Assembly: GCF_031846525.1 (NCBI RefSeq) | Contig: NZ_JAVRHM010000001.1 | Span: 186,001-250,000, forward strand | Length of the DNA: 64,000 bases | Direction of reading: 5' to 3' | Source of the DNA: Autumnicola patrickiae | Lineage (GTDB): Bacteria; Bacteroidota; Bacteroidia; Flavobacteriales; Flavobacteriaceae | Shown: piece after piece, positions 1-8,400 of the stretch | Layout: each line of letters begins with the position of its first letter | Position numbering within the stretch: the stretch's first letter is position 1 | The notes under the pieces: model-generated | The model's input: the letters and a program-made list of their open reading frames with translations, nothing else | The model's database searches: none | Told to the model about the DNA's origin: nothing | Made by a program: the position numbers and the translations under genes

Positions 1-158
1 AGGAACTGGCTGGAAATATTATTACCGAAATTAACAATGAAAAAGTCCGCAACATTCAGGATGTGGAAAGAGTAATTGAAGGAAAAAGAAGCTCAGATCC
101 TATTGTTGTTACATTTATTGATGAAAATGGTGAAAAACAAAGGGTAGTCTGGAGATAA
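1..158 (+). CDS. C-terminal end of HtrA/Do-type serine protease (partial)
   Basis: Only the last 51 codons lie in the window; the reading frame opens at base 3 and ends at TAA 156-158. The peptide has the pattern of the end of a PDZ domain (AGNIITEINNEKV, then a helix, then VVTFIDENGEKQRVVWR). This is what the C-terminus of periplasmic Do-family (DegP/DegQ/HtrA) proteases looks like, which degrade or refold misfolded envelope proteins. The catalytic domain is outside the window, so the protease call is inferred from the PDZ tail. Another PDZ protein, such as a C-terminal processing protease, is possible. Confidence 0.6.
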   Translation, partial: ELAGNIITEINNEKVRNIQDVERVIEGKRSSDPIVVTFIDENGEKQRVVWR

Positions 159-181
159 ACCTTTTATTTATCAACAAAGAG

Positions 182-214
182 AAGCTGTCCCATTAATTTG
201 AGGCAGCTTTTTTT
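182..214 (+). terminator. Rho-independent terminator after the PDZ protease
   Basis: AAGCTG (182-187) pairs with CAGCTT (204-209) around a 16-base loop and runs into a T tract. It closes the transcript of the upstream PDZ protein. Confidence 0.6.
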
Positions 215-367
215 GCACTCTATTTTTCACACCTGTTGAAATTTATAAAACTCCTGATTAGTTTGAGAAGATATTTTTATAAAAAATCTTCATTTAATAA
301 TTCCGAAAACTTATGTATTTTAATTTTGGGACAGCCTCTTAAGGATTATTTAAATTTCTCAAATCTT

Positions 368-1459
368 ATGGATAAACAGAAGAAAAATAGCTTGTTCAGA
401 AAAAGGTATATCATACCGGCAGTAATAGTTATTCTCCTGATTATTGGACGTATACTTTTACCTCATTTTTTAAAGAATTCTGTAAACAGAACTTTGGATA
501 ATATCCCAGGTTATACAGGACATGTTGAAGATATTGATGTAGCCTTATGGCGGGGTGCTTATGTTATCAATGGATTAATCCTGAAAAAAGAAACTTCAGA
601 AACTGACACTCCGATGTTGGATTTCGAGAAAACTGACATTTCTATTGACTGGAAGTCACTGCTAAAAGGAAAAATTGTAAGTGAAATAGACCTACATTCC
701 CCAAAATTCAATTACATCTTTAAAAACCAACAACAACAGGATTCTGCAGCCGACCCAAAAACAGAAGACTGGACCAAAGCTTTAACAGATTTGGTACCTA
801 TAGACATTAATAGGCTGACTGTAACTAATGGAAAGGCAGGTCTTGTTGAACTTTCTGCCAATCCGAAAATTAGTTTGTTTCTTGAGAAAATTGAATTACG
901 AGCCACTAATCTCAGTAATGTAATAAATGAAGAAAAAGCTTTGCCGTCACACGTGCAGGCTACTGCTGTCTCTTTTGGCGATGGGAACGTTACAATACAC
1001 GGGGATCTAAATCTCCTGCAGGAAATACCAGATATGGATATGGAGTTTAACCTCGAAAAAGCACGTATTACTGCCTTAAACGACCTGGCCAGGCGTTATG
1101 CAGGCGTGGATTTTGAAGAAGGAATATTTGAATTGTACAGCGAAGTGGCCATTGCCGATGGATATTTAAAAGGCTACCTTAAGCCAATGCTAATCAATAC
1201 GAAAATAATATCAGAGGAAGAAGAAGGAGGGTTTTTAGAAGAAATGTGGGAAGGATTTGTAGGTGTTTTAAAATTTATACTAAAAAATCAGGGAACCGAT
1301 ACATTGGCCACACGCGCTCCATTGGAAGGAAACCTTAATGATGTGGACACCGGTATTCTACCGACTGTACTTAACATCTTCAAAAATGCCTGGATTGAAG
1401 CCTATAAAGGAAGTGTGGATGAGAACATTGAATTTGAAGACGCATTAGAAGAACAATAA
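368..1459 (+). CDS. DUF748-type single-pass membrane protein
   Basis: A 363-residue protein starting with MDKQKKNSLFRKR, a short basic cytoplasmic tail, followed by one membrane helix (about residues 14-34) and a large extracytoplasmic domain. The stretch VEDIDVALWRGAYVINGL resembles the repeated beta units of DUF748/AsmA-like proteins, which are thought to span or bridge the envelope. The reading frame stays open upstream to 236, but that extension has no signal-like features, and the ATG at 368 puts the basic residues directly before the membrane helix. The function in this family is not established. It stands alone between a terminator and the coiled-coil gene. Confidence 0.65.
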   Translation: MDKQKKNSLFRKRYIIPAVIVILLIIGRILLPHFLKNSVNRTLDNIPGYTGHVEDIDVALWRGAYVINGLILKKETSETDTPMLDFEKTDISIDWKSLLKGKIVSEIDLHSPKFNYIFKNQQQQDSAADPKTEDWTKALTDLVPIDINRLTVTNGKAGLVELSANPKISLFLEKIELRATNLSNVINEEKALPSHVQATAVSFGDGNVTIHGDLNLLQEIPDMDMEFNLEKARITALNDLARRYAGVDFEEGIFELYSEVAIADGYLKGYLKPMLINTKIISEEEEGGFLEEMWEGFVGVLKFILKNQGTDTLATRAPLEGNLNDVDTGILPTVLNIFKNAWIEAYKGSVDENIEFEDALEEQ

Positions 1460-1597
1460 AAAAATTGAGATTTAAAGAATTGCACTTTATTGAAAATCCA
1501 TTCTTTTTCAGGAAATTTGCGCTCAGTTAATTTTATCGGCAATAACTTTTTTGAGGATACGTTGTGTGATAGAACCAAAAAATGAAACCTCTAAAGG

Positions 1598-2179
1598 ATG
1601 AACAGAACAATTATTACCTTTTTGTTTTTAACTGTACTTTTTACGCAGGTAAAAGCTCAGGACAGTCTTCAAAATAATCAGCCAATTCGAGCAGAATTTG
1701 ATGAACTCATTGAAACTTCGAATAATTATCAGGGATACAAAGTCGTGGAATATGACAGGCTGATAGAACTGAGGAACACCACTTCAGAATATATTAACGA
1801 GCTAAAGAATGAAATCACGATTCAGCAAAATACCATAGACAGACAAAACCAGGAACTGGAAGAATTTGAGACGCAACTTGAAGATACTGAAGCTGACCTG
1901 GAAAAAGTAAATAATGAAAAAGACGCCATCACCTTTTTAGGTATACCTTTTAGTAAAGGAGGTTATAAAACGGTAATGTGGAGTGTTGTAGGACTTCTTG
2001 TTCTTGCCCTTTTACTATTCATCTATAAATATAAAAGCTCCCATGCCACTACAAAAGAAGCCCGTAAAAAACTAGATGAAACCGAAAGGGAATTTGATGC
2101 TTATCGCGCCAAAGCATTGGAAAAAGAACAACGCCTGGGAAGGCTTTTACAGGACGAGCGGAATAAATCCAATACTTAG
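1598..2179 (+). CDS. coiled-coil inner-membrane protein upstream of trmD
   Basis: A 193-residue protein with a cleavable-type signal peptide (ends near VKAQ, residue 21), a periplasmic coiled-coil region (about 50-110, heptads rich in E, N, Q, L), one membrane helix (about 126-145) and a second charged coil on the cytoplasmic side. I recall that homologues in this position are often labelled tRNA (guanine-N1)-methyltransferase, but nothing here resembles a methyltransferase; that name seems carried over from the neighbour. The gene ends 56 bases before trmD and is probably co-transcribed. No function is claimed. Confidence 0.6.
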   Translation: MNRTIITFLFLTVLFTQVKAQDSLQNNQPIRAEFDELIETSNNYQGYKVVEYDRLIELRNTTSEYINELKNEITIQQNTIDRQNQELEEFETQLEDTEADLEKVNNEKDAITFLGIPFSKGGYKTVMWSVVGLLVLALLLFIYKYKSSHATTKEARKKLDETEREFDAYRAKALEKEQRLGRLLQDERNKSNT

Positions 2180-2235
2180 TATATATCTAAGTCTGCTAAT
2201 AATTCTCATTTTTGCTTCAGAAAACAGCAATTGCT

Positions 2236-2922
2236 ATGCGTATTGACATAATTACAGTGGTTCCGGATATTCTAAAAAGTCCATTTGAAGCCTCTATTTT
2301 AAAACGAGCGATAGAAAAAGGACACGTGGAGATCCATCTTCATAACCTGCGTGATTATGTGACGGACAATTACAAGCAAATTGATGATTATCAATTTGGT
2401 GGAGGCGCCGGGATGGTAATGATGGTGGAACCTATAGATAAATGTATCTCCCGGTTAAAATCTGAAAGAGATTATGACGAGGTTATTTATATGACCCCGG
2501 ATGGGGAAAGGCTGCATCAAAAGCTGGCAAACAAAATTTCCTTGCTTGAAAATATTATCATCCTTTGTGGACATTATAAAGGTGTTGACCAAAGAGTACG
2601 TGACCATTTTATTACAAAGGAAATTTCTATAGGGGATTATGTGCTATCCGGTGGCGAACTGGGAGCAGCTGTCTTATGTGATGCTGTAATCAGGCTTATT
2701 CCCGGCGTTTTGGGTAATGAAACCTCTGCTTTAACCGACTCTTTTCAGGATAATTTACTGGCTCCGCCGGTTTATACAAGACCTTCTGAATATAAAGGTT
2801 GGCAGGTCCCGGAAATATTAACATCAGGTAATTTTCCAAAAATTGAAGAGTGGCGGGAAGAACAGGCTTATCTGCGCACCAGGAACCTACGTCCGGATTT
2901 GCTTGAAGAGGATGAAAAATAA
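2236..2922 (+). CDS. trmD: tRNA (guanine(37)-N1)-methyltransferase TrmD
   Basis: SAM-dependent methylation of G37 next to the anticodon, which prevents frameshifting. The 228-residue product has the SPOUT signatures of TrmD: YQFGGGAGMVMM, then ILCGHYKGVDQRV, then the trefoil-knot SAM site DYVLSGGELGAAV followed by IRLIPGVLGN. The start MRIDIITVVPD at 2236 matches the family N-terminus; a TTG eight codons earlier would add an unrelated peptide. The length is close to the usual 230-255 residues. rplS follows, as in many bacteria, but with its own apparent promoter. Confidence 0.96.
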   Translation: MRIDIITVVPDILKSPFEASILKRAIEKGHVEIHLHNLRDYVTDNYKQIDDYQFGGGAGMVMMVEPIDKCISRLKSERDYDEVIYMTPDGERLHQKLANKISLLENIIILCGHYKGVDQRVRDHFITKEISIGDYVLSGGELGAAVLCDAVIRLIPGVLGNETSALTDSFQDNLLAPPVYTRPSEYKGWQVPEILTSGNFPKIEEWREEQAYLRTRNLRPDLLEEDEK

Positions 2923-2935
2923 TGAAATGCAGAAC

Positions 2936-2964
2936 TTGTATTTAAAATAAAATATTTACTTTTG
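2936..2964 (+). promoter_or_regulatory. Bacteroidota-type promoter of rplS
   Basis: TACTTTTG at 2957-2964 fits the -7 element TAnnTTTG exactly, and TTG at 2936-2938 lies 18 bases upstream at the -33 position. Transcription would start near 2970, giving a leader of about 65 bases. Confidence 0.6.
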
Positions 2965-2967
2965 CAC

Positions 2968-3035
2968 TCATTCTAAAATAACCTCTGGCGAAAACCGTGA
3001 ATGTTATTTCAGGAAAATATTTTAAACACAGAAAC
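2968..3035 (+). promoter_or_regulatory. candidate ribosomal-protein leader of rplS
   Basis: The untranslated leader contains AAATAAC, close after the predicted transcription start, pairing with GTTATTT around the segment CTCTGGCGAAAACCGT. Structured leaders that bind the encoded protein are known for several ribosomal genes, and I recall one described for L19 in Flavobacteria. Whether this is that class needs a covariance-model search. Confidence 0.35.
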
Positions 3036-3389
3036 ATGGAATCGTTAATTAAGTACGTTCAGGACGAATTCGTTGCAAAAAAAGATTTACCCGAGTTTTC
3101 AGCCGGGGACACTATTACAGTATTTTACGAAATTAAGGAAGGGCAAAAAACCCGTACTCAGTTCTTTAGAGGAGTTGTAATCCAAAAAAGAGGAACTGGG
3201 GCATCTCAGACTTTTACCATCAGAAAGATGAGTGGTACTGTTGGTGTTGAGCGTATTTTCCCTCTAAATTTACCTGCAATTCAAAAAATTGAATTAAATA
3301 AAAGAGGTAAGGTTAGACGAGCAAGAATCTATTACTTTAGAGAACTTACCGGTAAAAAAGCTCGTATTAAAGAACAGAAGAGAAAATAA
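3036..3389 (+). CDS. rplS: 50S ribosomal protein L19
   Basis: A 117-residue L19 protein of the large subunit at the 30S-50S interface. The family hallmarks are present: FSAGDTITVFYEIKEG, RTQFFRGVVIQKRGTG, FTIRKMSGTVGVERIFPL, and the basic end GKVRRARIYYFRELTGKKARI. The start is set at MESLIKYVQDEF (3036); an upstream in-frame ATG at 2997 would add 13 residues that lie in the predicted leader. A promoter at 2936-2964 and a terminator right after the gene suggest its own transcript. Confidence 0.97.
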   Translation: MESLIKYVQDEFVAKKDLPEFSAGDTITVFYEIKEGQKTRTQFFRGVVIQKRGTGASQTFTIRKMSGTVGVERIFPLNLPAIQKIELNKRGKVRRARIYYFRELTGKKARIKEQKRK

Positions 3390-3409
3390 TTCTCTCTTAC
3401 AAATTTGCA

Positions 3410-3437
3410 AAGCCTCCGAAATATCGGAGGCTTTTTT
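3410..3437 (+). terminator. Rho-independent terminator of rplS
   Basis: AGCCTCCGA pairs perfectly with TCGGAGGCT around a short AATA-type loop and is followed by seven T residues. Confidence 0.9.
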
Positions 3438-3522
3438 TATGAACAAATGTTAACTTACTATGTTCATAAACCATTGAAAACAAATTAGTTAACAAAAAGC
3501 TAAAATTCTTCCTTAACCTGAT

Positions 3523-3530
3523 TACTTTTG
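3523..3530 (+). promoter_or_regulatory. -7 promoter element before the structured RNA
   Basis: TACTTTTG is an exact TAnnTTTG match in a region with no credible gene downstream until icd. A good TTG -33 box is not visible, so the call rests on the -7 element. A start near 3537 would produce an RNA of about 310 bases ending at the terminator at 3850. Confidence 0.45.
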
Positions 3531-3536
3531 CTATCT

Positions 3537-3850
3537 TTAAGTAAAGAATTTAGCCCTTGAGAAATGACACAAGGATTTTCTACGATTGCTGAAATTCTGT
3601 GTAAGGAAGAAAAATCTTTACATCCGGTTTTTATCTTCTATATAACGTTCATTTTTTGCTTTGTCAAAAACAGTTTGAAAGATAAAAACCCATTCCGGAA
3701 TACTATCAGCTTCCAGGCTAAAAAATATTCCGGTTGAAATAATTTCCACCTCAAGAGCTTTAAGCTCCCATGGAATAAGATTCCGGGTGATAAGGAATTA
3801 TTTCAGTAGAAGCCATTTCATTTTAGTTACTAAGATGAAGTGGCTTTTTT
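3537..3850 (+). ncRNA. candidate structured non-coding RNA upstream of icd
   Basis: Between an exact TAnnTTTG element and a T-tailed hairpin, the 314 bases fold into a chain of nested or adjacent stems: 3567-3571/3598-3602; 3626-3637 with 3679-3690 (12 perfect pairs); 3695-3702 with 3726-3733 (8 perfect pairs); a junction closed by 3735-3744 with 3796-3805 (10 perfect pairs) that holds two small hairpins at 3755-3767 and 3772-3784; and a terminator 3810-3821 with 3835-3846. The only possible reading frame is a 57-codon one (3564-3737) with no recognisable features. It does not carry the conserved blocks of RNase P RNA or tmRNA. It could be a small RNA or a riboswitch/attenuator for icd. Confidence 0.55.
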
Positions 3851-3932
3851 ATTTGCTGTAATTTTTAGGAAGCTTTTAGTCTTTACAGGCTATGAAAAAA
3901 GCCTTAAATATGTTATATTGCAGGGGTTGAGG

Positions 3933-3956
3933 ACGCTCTGGCTAAAACCAGGGCGT
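3933..3956 (+). promoter_or_regulatory. hairpin in the icd 5' untranslated region
   Basis: ACGCTCTGG (3933-3941) pairs with CCAGGGCGT (3948-3956) with one G-T pair and a six-base loop. No T tract follows, so it is not a terminator. It lies 36 bases before the icd ATG and may stabilise the message or affect initiation. Confidence 0.4.
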
Positions 3957-3992
3957 TTGCTAAATAATCATATTATAAAAAAACACATAAAA

Positions 3993-6218
3993 ATGGCACA
4001 ACAAACCAAAATTATTTATACAAAAACTGATGAGGCCCCTGCACTGGCCACTTATTCTTTCTTACCAATTGTGCAAAAATTTACAAAAACAGCAAACATC
4101 GATCTTGAAACCAAAGACATATCTTTGGCAGGAAGGATCCTTTCCCAGTTTCCTGAATATTTAAAAGAAGACCAAAAAGTTTCTGATGCCCTTGCAGAAC
4201 TTGGTGAACTTGCAAAAAAACCGGAAGCCAATATTATAAAGCTTCCAAACATTAGTGCCTCTATTCCTCAGCTAAAAGCAGCTATAAAGGAACTGCAGGA
4301 AAATGGATTTGAAATCCCCAACTATCCTGATGAACCTTCTTCAGAAGAAGAGAAAAAGACCAGGACAAAGTATGATAAAGTAAAAGGTAGTGCCGTAAAT
4401 CCTGTTTTAAGGGAAGGAAATTCTGACAGACGCGCTCCAAAAGCTGTTAAAAATTTTGCTAAAAAGAACCCGCATTCCATGGGTGAATGGAGTTCAGACT
4501 CCAAAACCCATGTTTCTACAATGGATTCTGGTGATTTTAGACACACTGAAAAGTCTGTAACTATTTCCAAAGAAGGAGGTGTATCTATAGAGTTTACATC
4601 CGATTCCGGCGAGAAAAAAATACTTAAAGAGGATGTTTATTTGCTAACCGGTGAAATAATTGATGCCGCTGTAATGAGCAAGAAAGCCCTTGTTGCTTTT
4701 TTAAGAAAACAGGTTCAGGATGCCAAGGACAAGAATGTCCTTTTTTCGCTGCATATGAAAGCAACCATGATGAAAGTGTCTGATCCTATCATTTTTGGAC
4801 ATGCAGTGAAAGTATATTTCCAGGATGTTTTTCAGAAATACAGTGAAGATCTTAAAGAAGCCGGTGCCAATCCTAATAGTGGTTTAGGAGATATTTTAAG
4901 CGCATTGGACAAACTTCCTGCAGACAAAAAACAGCAAATTGAATCTGATATTCAATCTGATATTAAAGACGGGCCAGATCTGGCAATGGTTAATTCTGAT
5001 AAAGGAATTACCAATCTGCACGTACCAAGTGATGTGATAATTGATGCATCTATGCCCGCTATGATTAGAACATCCGGCCAAATGTGGAATGCTGAAGGAA
5101 AGCAGCAGGATACAAAAGCTGTTATTCCAGACAGTAGTTATGCAGGAGTTTACCGGGCTACCATAGATTTTTGTAAAAAGAATGGTGCTTTTGATCCAAC
5201 CACAATGGGAACAGTTCCTAACGTTGGTTTAATGGCTCAAAAAGCAGAGGAATATGGTTCACATGATAAAACCTTTGAAATTCCTGGAAAAGGAACAGTG
5301 CAGGTAATTAATAATACAGGAGAAGTACTTTTGGAACATGATGTGGAGGAAGGCGATATCTGGAGAATGTGTCAGGTAAAAGATGCTCCTGTAAGAGATT
5401 GGGTTAAGCTTGCTGTAAATCGTGCAAAAGCTACCGGAAACCCAACCGTATTCTGGCTGGATAACGAGAGAGCACATGATGCACAATTAATAGACAAGGT
5501 TCAAAAATACTTGCCGGAACATGATACAGATGGGCTGGATATAAAAATTATGTCTCCTGTTGAAGCAACTCAATATACACTTTCGCGCGTAAAAGAAGGT
5601 AAAGATACTATCTCTGTAACCGGAAATGTGCTTAGAGATTATTTAACCGACTTATTCCCAATCCTGGAACTGGGAACAAGTGCAAAAATGCTTTCCATTG
5701 TTCCGCTTATGAATGGTGGTGGGTTATTTGAAACTGGTGCCGGCGGATCTGCCCCTAAACATGTTCAGCAGTTTGTTGAAGAGGGACATTTAAGATGGGA
5801 TTCCTTAGGAGAATTTCTCGCCCTGGCAGTTTCACTGGAACATGCCGGTCAAAAATATGATAACAAAAAAGCGCTGGTTCTATCTGAAGCGTTAGATGAT
5901 GCCACAGATAAATTCCTGGATAATAGGAAATCTCCTTCCCGTAAAGTAAATGAACTGGATAACAGGGGAAGCCATTTTTACCTTGCTTTATATTGGGCAC
6001 AGGCTCTTGCAAAGCAGGCCAAAGATGCTGAAATGAAAGAATATTTTGAAAAAGTAGCAAAATTACTGGAGATAAAAGAAGATGAAATTGTAAAAGAGTT
6101 AAATGAAGCTCAAGGTTCTTCTGTAAATATCGGAGGCTACTATAAACCAAACGATGAGCTAACATCTAAGGCCATGAGACCTAGTGAAACGCTTAACCAG
6201 ATTTTATCGAATTTATAA
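3993..6218 (+). CDS. icd: NADP-dependent isocitrate dehydrogenase, monomeric type
   Basis: Oxidative decarboxylation of isocitrate to 2-oxoglutarate in the TCA cycle, producing NADPH. The 741-residue length fits the monomeric (IDH-II) class, not the roughly 400-residue dimeric enzymes. Recognisable blocks are IIYTKTDEAPALATYS at the N-terminus, SDRRAPKAVKNFAKKNPH, LHMKATMMKVSDPIIFGH, LMAQKAEEYGSHDKTF, FWLDNERAHDAQLI and GTSAKMLSIVPLM with GGGLFETGAGGSAPKH. The reading frame is open back to 3840, but MAQQTKIIYTK at 3993 is the family start. A structured RNA with its own terminator precedes it. Confidence 0.96.
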   Translation: MAQQTKIIYTKTDEAPALATYSFLPIVQKFTKTANIDLETKDISLAGRILSQFPEYLKEDQKVSDALAELGELAKKPEANIIKLPNISASIPQLKAAIKELQENGFEIPNYPDEPSSEEEKKTRTKYDKVKGSAVNPVLREGNSDRRAPKAVKNFAKKNPHSMGEWSSDSKTHVSTMDSGDFRHTEKSVTISKEGGVSIEFTSDSGEKKILKEDVYLLTGEIIDAAVMSKKALVAFLRKQVQDAKDKNVLFSLHMKATMMKVSDPIIFGHAVKVYFQDVFQKYSEDLKEAGANPNSGLGDILSALDKLPADKKQQIESDIQSDIKDGPDLAMVNSDKGITNLHVPSDVIIDASMPAMIRTSGQMWNAEGKQQDTKAVIPDSSYAGVYRATIDFCKKNGAFDPTTMGTVPNVGLMAQKAEEYGSHDKTFEIPGKGTVQVINNTGEVLLEHDVEEGDIWRMCQVKDAPVRDWVKLAVNRAKATGNPTVFWLDNERAHDAQLIDKVQKYLPEHDTDGLDIKIMSPVEATQYTLSRVKEGKDTISVTGNVLRDYLTDLFPILELGTSAKMLSIVPLMNGGGLFETGAGGSAPKHVQQFVEEGHLRWDSLGEFLALAVSLEHAGQKYDNKKALVLSEALDDATDKFLDNRKSPSRKVNELDNRGSHFYLALYWAQALAKQAKDAEMKEYFEKVAKLLEIKEDEIVKELNEAQGSSVNIGGYYKPNDELTSKAMRPSETLNQILSNL

Positions 6219-6240
6219 AATACCGGTAAACCTTACAAAG

Positions 6241-6317
6241 AGGTTGTTCAAAATTCTAATTATCGTCCTCAATATTTTAGATGATGACTTTAAATGGATA
6301 TTTGGACAGCCTTTTTT
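6241..6317 (+). terminator. terminator of icd
   Basis: AGGTTGTTCAAA (6241-6252) can pair with TTTGGACAGCCT (6301-6312) over 12 positions using G-U pairs, followed by six T residues. The long loop contains a smaller ATCGTC/GATGAT hairpin. Confidence 0.55.
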
Positions 6318-6367
6318 AATTTTTATCTTATAAAATAGAGAACTAAATTTATTTCACACCACACAGT

Positions 6368-7282
6368 ATGAAACCTGAAGTTTCTATTATTATTCCAACT
6401 TTTAACCGGGCCCACACGATTGAAGAAACCATTGATTGTGTTATGAATCAAACCCACCAGAAGTGGGAATGCTTAGTTGTAGATGACGGTTCTACAGATG
6501 GCACGGAAGAACTTCTTAAGACGAAATTTTCTGAGGATTCAAGGTTCATATATATCCAGCGGCCAAAAAGCAGGAAAAAAGGGGCAGCTTCATGTCGTAA
6601 CCTGGGACTGGAAAAAGCAGAAGGAAAATTTATTCAGTTTTTAGACTCTGATGATCTAATTGCTGAAAACAAATTGGAGGAGCAAACCAATTTATTAAAG
6701 AATGCCCCCCTCAACTCCCTTGCCACTTCAAAATGGGGCAGAATGCAACCCAATTGGGAGTTTCCAATGATTTATGAGAAAATGCCAACTTATTTCAGCT
6801 CAAAAAATCCTAGAAAATTATTAGATGTCTTTGGTAATCAATTTACTTATTTTCCACCTCATGTTTACCTTCTGCCTTCAGGACTTATTAAAAAAGCCGG
6901 AATTTGGGATGAAGAATTAAGTCTTAGCGACGACGGGGAATTTTTCTGTAGAATGATTCTTGGAAGCTCAAATATTGTCTTTTCTCCTAAAACCTATGCT
7001 ATTTACAAAACAGGAGCAGGCAATCGCTTAAATGGTTTATTAAGCGAAGAAGGTATAGCAAGTTACATCAAAGCATGGACACTTAATGAAAAAACTATTT
7101 TACACTGTACCGGAGTAAAAAATCATGTTCTTGTAAGGCAGGCAAAATTGCATTTTTATAAACGTATGAAAAAACATAATCCGTCTGTGATAAAAGAACA
7201 TCCGGACTTTTTTAATTCCAGAATGTCTTCGTTTGAATATCTTTTCCTGAAAACTTCGGCAAAATTGAATTCCCTTCTGTGA
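6368..7282 (+). CDS. family 2 glycosyltransferase, first of tandem pair
   Basis: A 304-residue GT-A fold glycosyltransferase. The N-terminus VSIIIPTFNRAHTIEETI and LVVDDGSTDGTEELL form the nucleotide-sugar site, QFLDSDDLIAENKLEEQ carries the DxD-type metal motif, and SDDGEFFCRMILGSS holds the acceptor-side acidic residues. No membrane segments are seen, so it is probably a soluble or membrane-associated enzyme adding a single sugar. The substrate cannot be told. Its TGA overlaps the GTG start of the next gene, a close paralogue, which implies translational coupling. Confidence 0.85.
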   Translation: MKPEVSIIIPTFNRAHTIEETIDCVMNQTHQKWECLVVDDGSTDGTEELLKTKFSEDSRFIYIQRPKSRKKGAASCRNLGLEKAEGKFIQFLDSDDLIAENKLEEQTNLLKNAPLNSLATSKWGRMQPNWEFPMIYEKMPTYFSSKNPRKLLDVFGNQFTYFPPHVYLLPSGLIKKAGIWDEELSLSDDGEFFCRMILGSSNIVFSPKTYAIYKTGAGNRLNGLLSEEGIASYIKAWTLNEKTILHCTGVKNHVLVRQAKLHFYKRMKKHNPSVIKEHPDFFNSRMSSFEYLFLKTSAKLNSLL

Positions 7283-8220
7283 AACCAATAATTTCTATTA
7301 TAATCCCGACGTACAACAGGGCTCATATTATAAAAGAAACCCTTGATTCCGTACTGCATCAAACTTTTGAAAATTGGGAGTGTCTTGTTATAGACGATGG
7401 TTCCAATGACAATACTAAAGAAGTAATTCAGGTTTATCTTCAAGACAAGCGCTTCAAATATTTCGAAAGACCAGAAGAGAGGGAAAAAGGAGCATGTACC
7501 TGCAGGAATATCGGGATCGAAAAATCCTCTGGGGAATACATACAGTTTCTTGATTCTGATGATATTCTTGGGTTAAACAAATTTGAAGTTCAGTTAAATA
7601 AATTAAAAAAGGCTTCTCCGCTGAGCCTCGCGACCTGCAAATGGGGTGGACTAAAACCACAGTGGGAACATCCTCGTATTTATGAGGGCCTGGCTTCTTA
7701 TTTCAGCACAAAAAATCCTGTAGCACTTCTTGACCATTTTGCAAAATGGTTTACTTATTTACCTGTACATGCATATTTGGTACCCCGCGCTCTAATTGAA
7801 AAATCCGGGAAATGGAACAACACGCTAAAAATAAATCAGGATGGAGAATTTTTTACCCGCGTAATTCTTAATTCTTCAGAAATTATTTTTTGCCCTAAGA
7901 TGTATGTTTTATACCGCACTGGCAGCGGAAATCGCATAAGCACTCAAAGAAACACGAAAATAGGCATAAGTAACTACATCAAAAGCTGGAACCTGATTGA
8001 TGATGCAATATTTAAAAAATTGAGAATCAGAAACCATTTCCAGGTCCGGCAGGCAAAAGCAGCATTGTTTTCGTCCTTAAAAGAAAAACATTCTGAATTG
8101 ATCGCAGAAAATGAGAGTTTTCTACTCCAGCGCACTCCTGATCTTCTTTATAAAATTTTAAAATTCCAATCCAGGGTAAGGGACAAACTTTTTGTAAAGC
8201 AAATTCCACTTAAGAATTGA
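7279..8220 (+). CDS. family 2 glycosyltransferase, second of tandem pair
   Basis: A 313-residue paralogue of the preceding enzyme. It repeats the same blocks in the same order: ISIIIPTYNRAHIIKETL, LVIDDGSNDNTKEV, QFLDSDDILGLNKFEVQ, SLATCKWGGLKPQWEHP, NQDGEFFTRVILNSS and YRTGSGNRIS. The start is GTG at 7279 within the GTGA overlap with the first gene's stop. Identity is high through the first 220 residues and the ends differ, as expected of a tandem duplication with divergence of acceptor specificity. Donor and acceptor are unknown; a surface glycan role is inferred. Confidence 0.85.
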   Translation: MKPIISIIIPTYNRAHIIKETLDSVLHQTFENWECLVIDDGSNDNTKEVIQVYLQDKRFKYFERPEEREKGACTCRNIGIEKSSGEYIQFLDSDDILGLNKFEVQLNKLKKASPLSLATCKWGGLKPQWEHPRIYEGLASYFSTKNPVALLDHFAKWFTYLPVHAYLVPRALIEKSGKWNNTLKINQDGEFFTRVILNSSEIIFCPKMYVLYRTGSGNRISTQRNTKIGISNYIKSWNLIDDAIFKKLRIRNHFQVRQAKAALFSSLKEKHSELIAENESFLLQRTPDLLYKILKFQSRVRDKLFVKQIPLKN

Positions 8221-8400
8221 AATGAAATTTTAAGATAATAGCTGATTCTAAATTTTCAGAAATTCATTTTTCTTCCTAATTATCTTGTGATCTTTAAATA
8301 ATACTTTTCTAAAAATATTATATCCGTATAAGCATACTAAGAATACGTTAAACGAAAAATACGCGCTTATTAGAAGGCTTCAATTTACGAGCTTTGCAAA

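Noticed and set aside
3564..3737. 57-codon reading frame inside the structured RNA region
   Set aside because: It has no recognisable domain, signal sequence or ribosome site, and it spans several perfect stems; RNA structure explains the region better.
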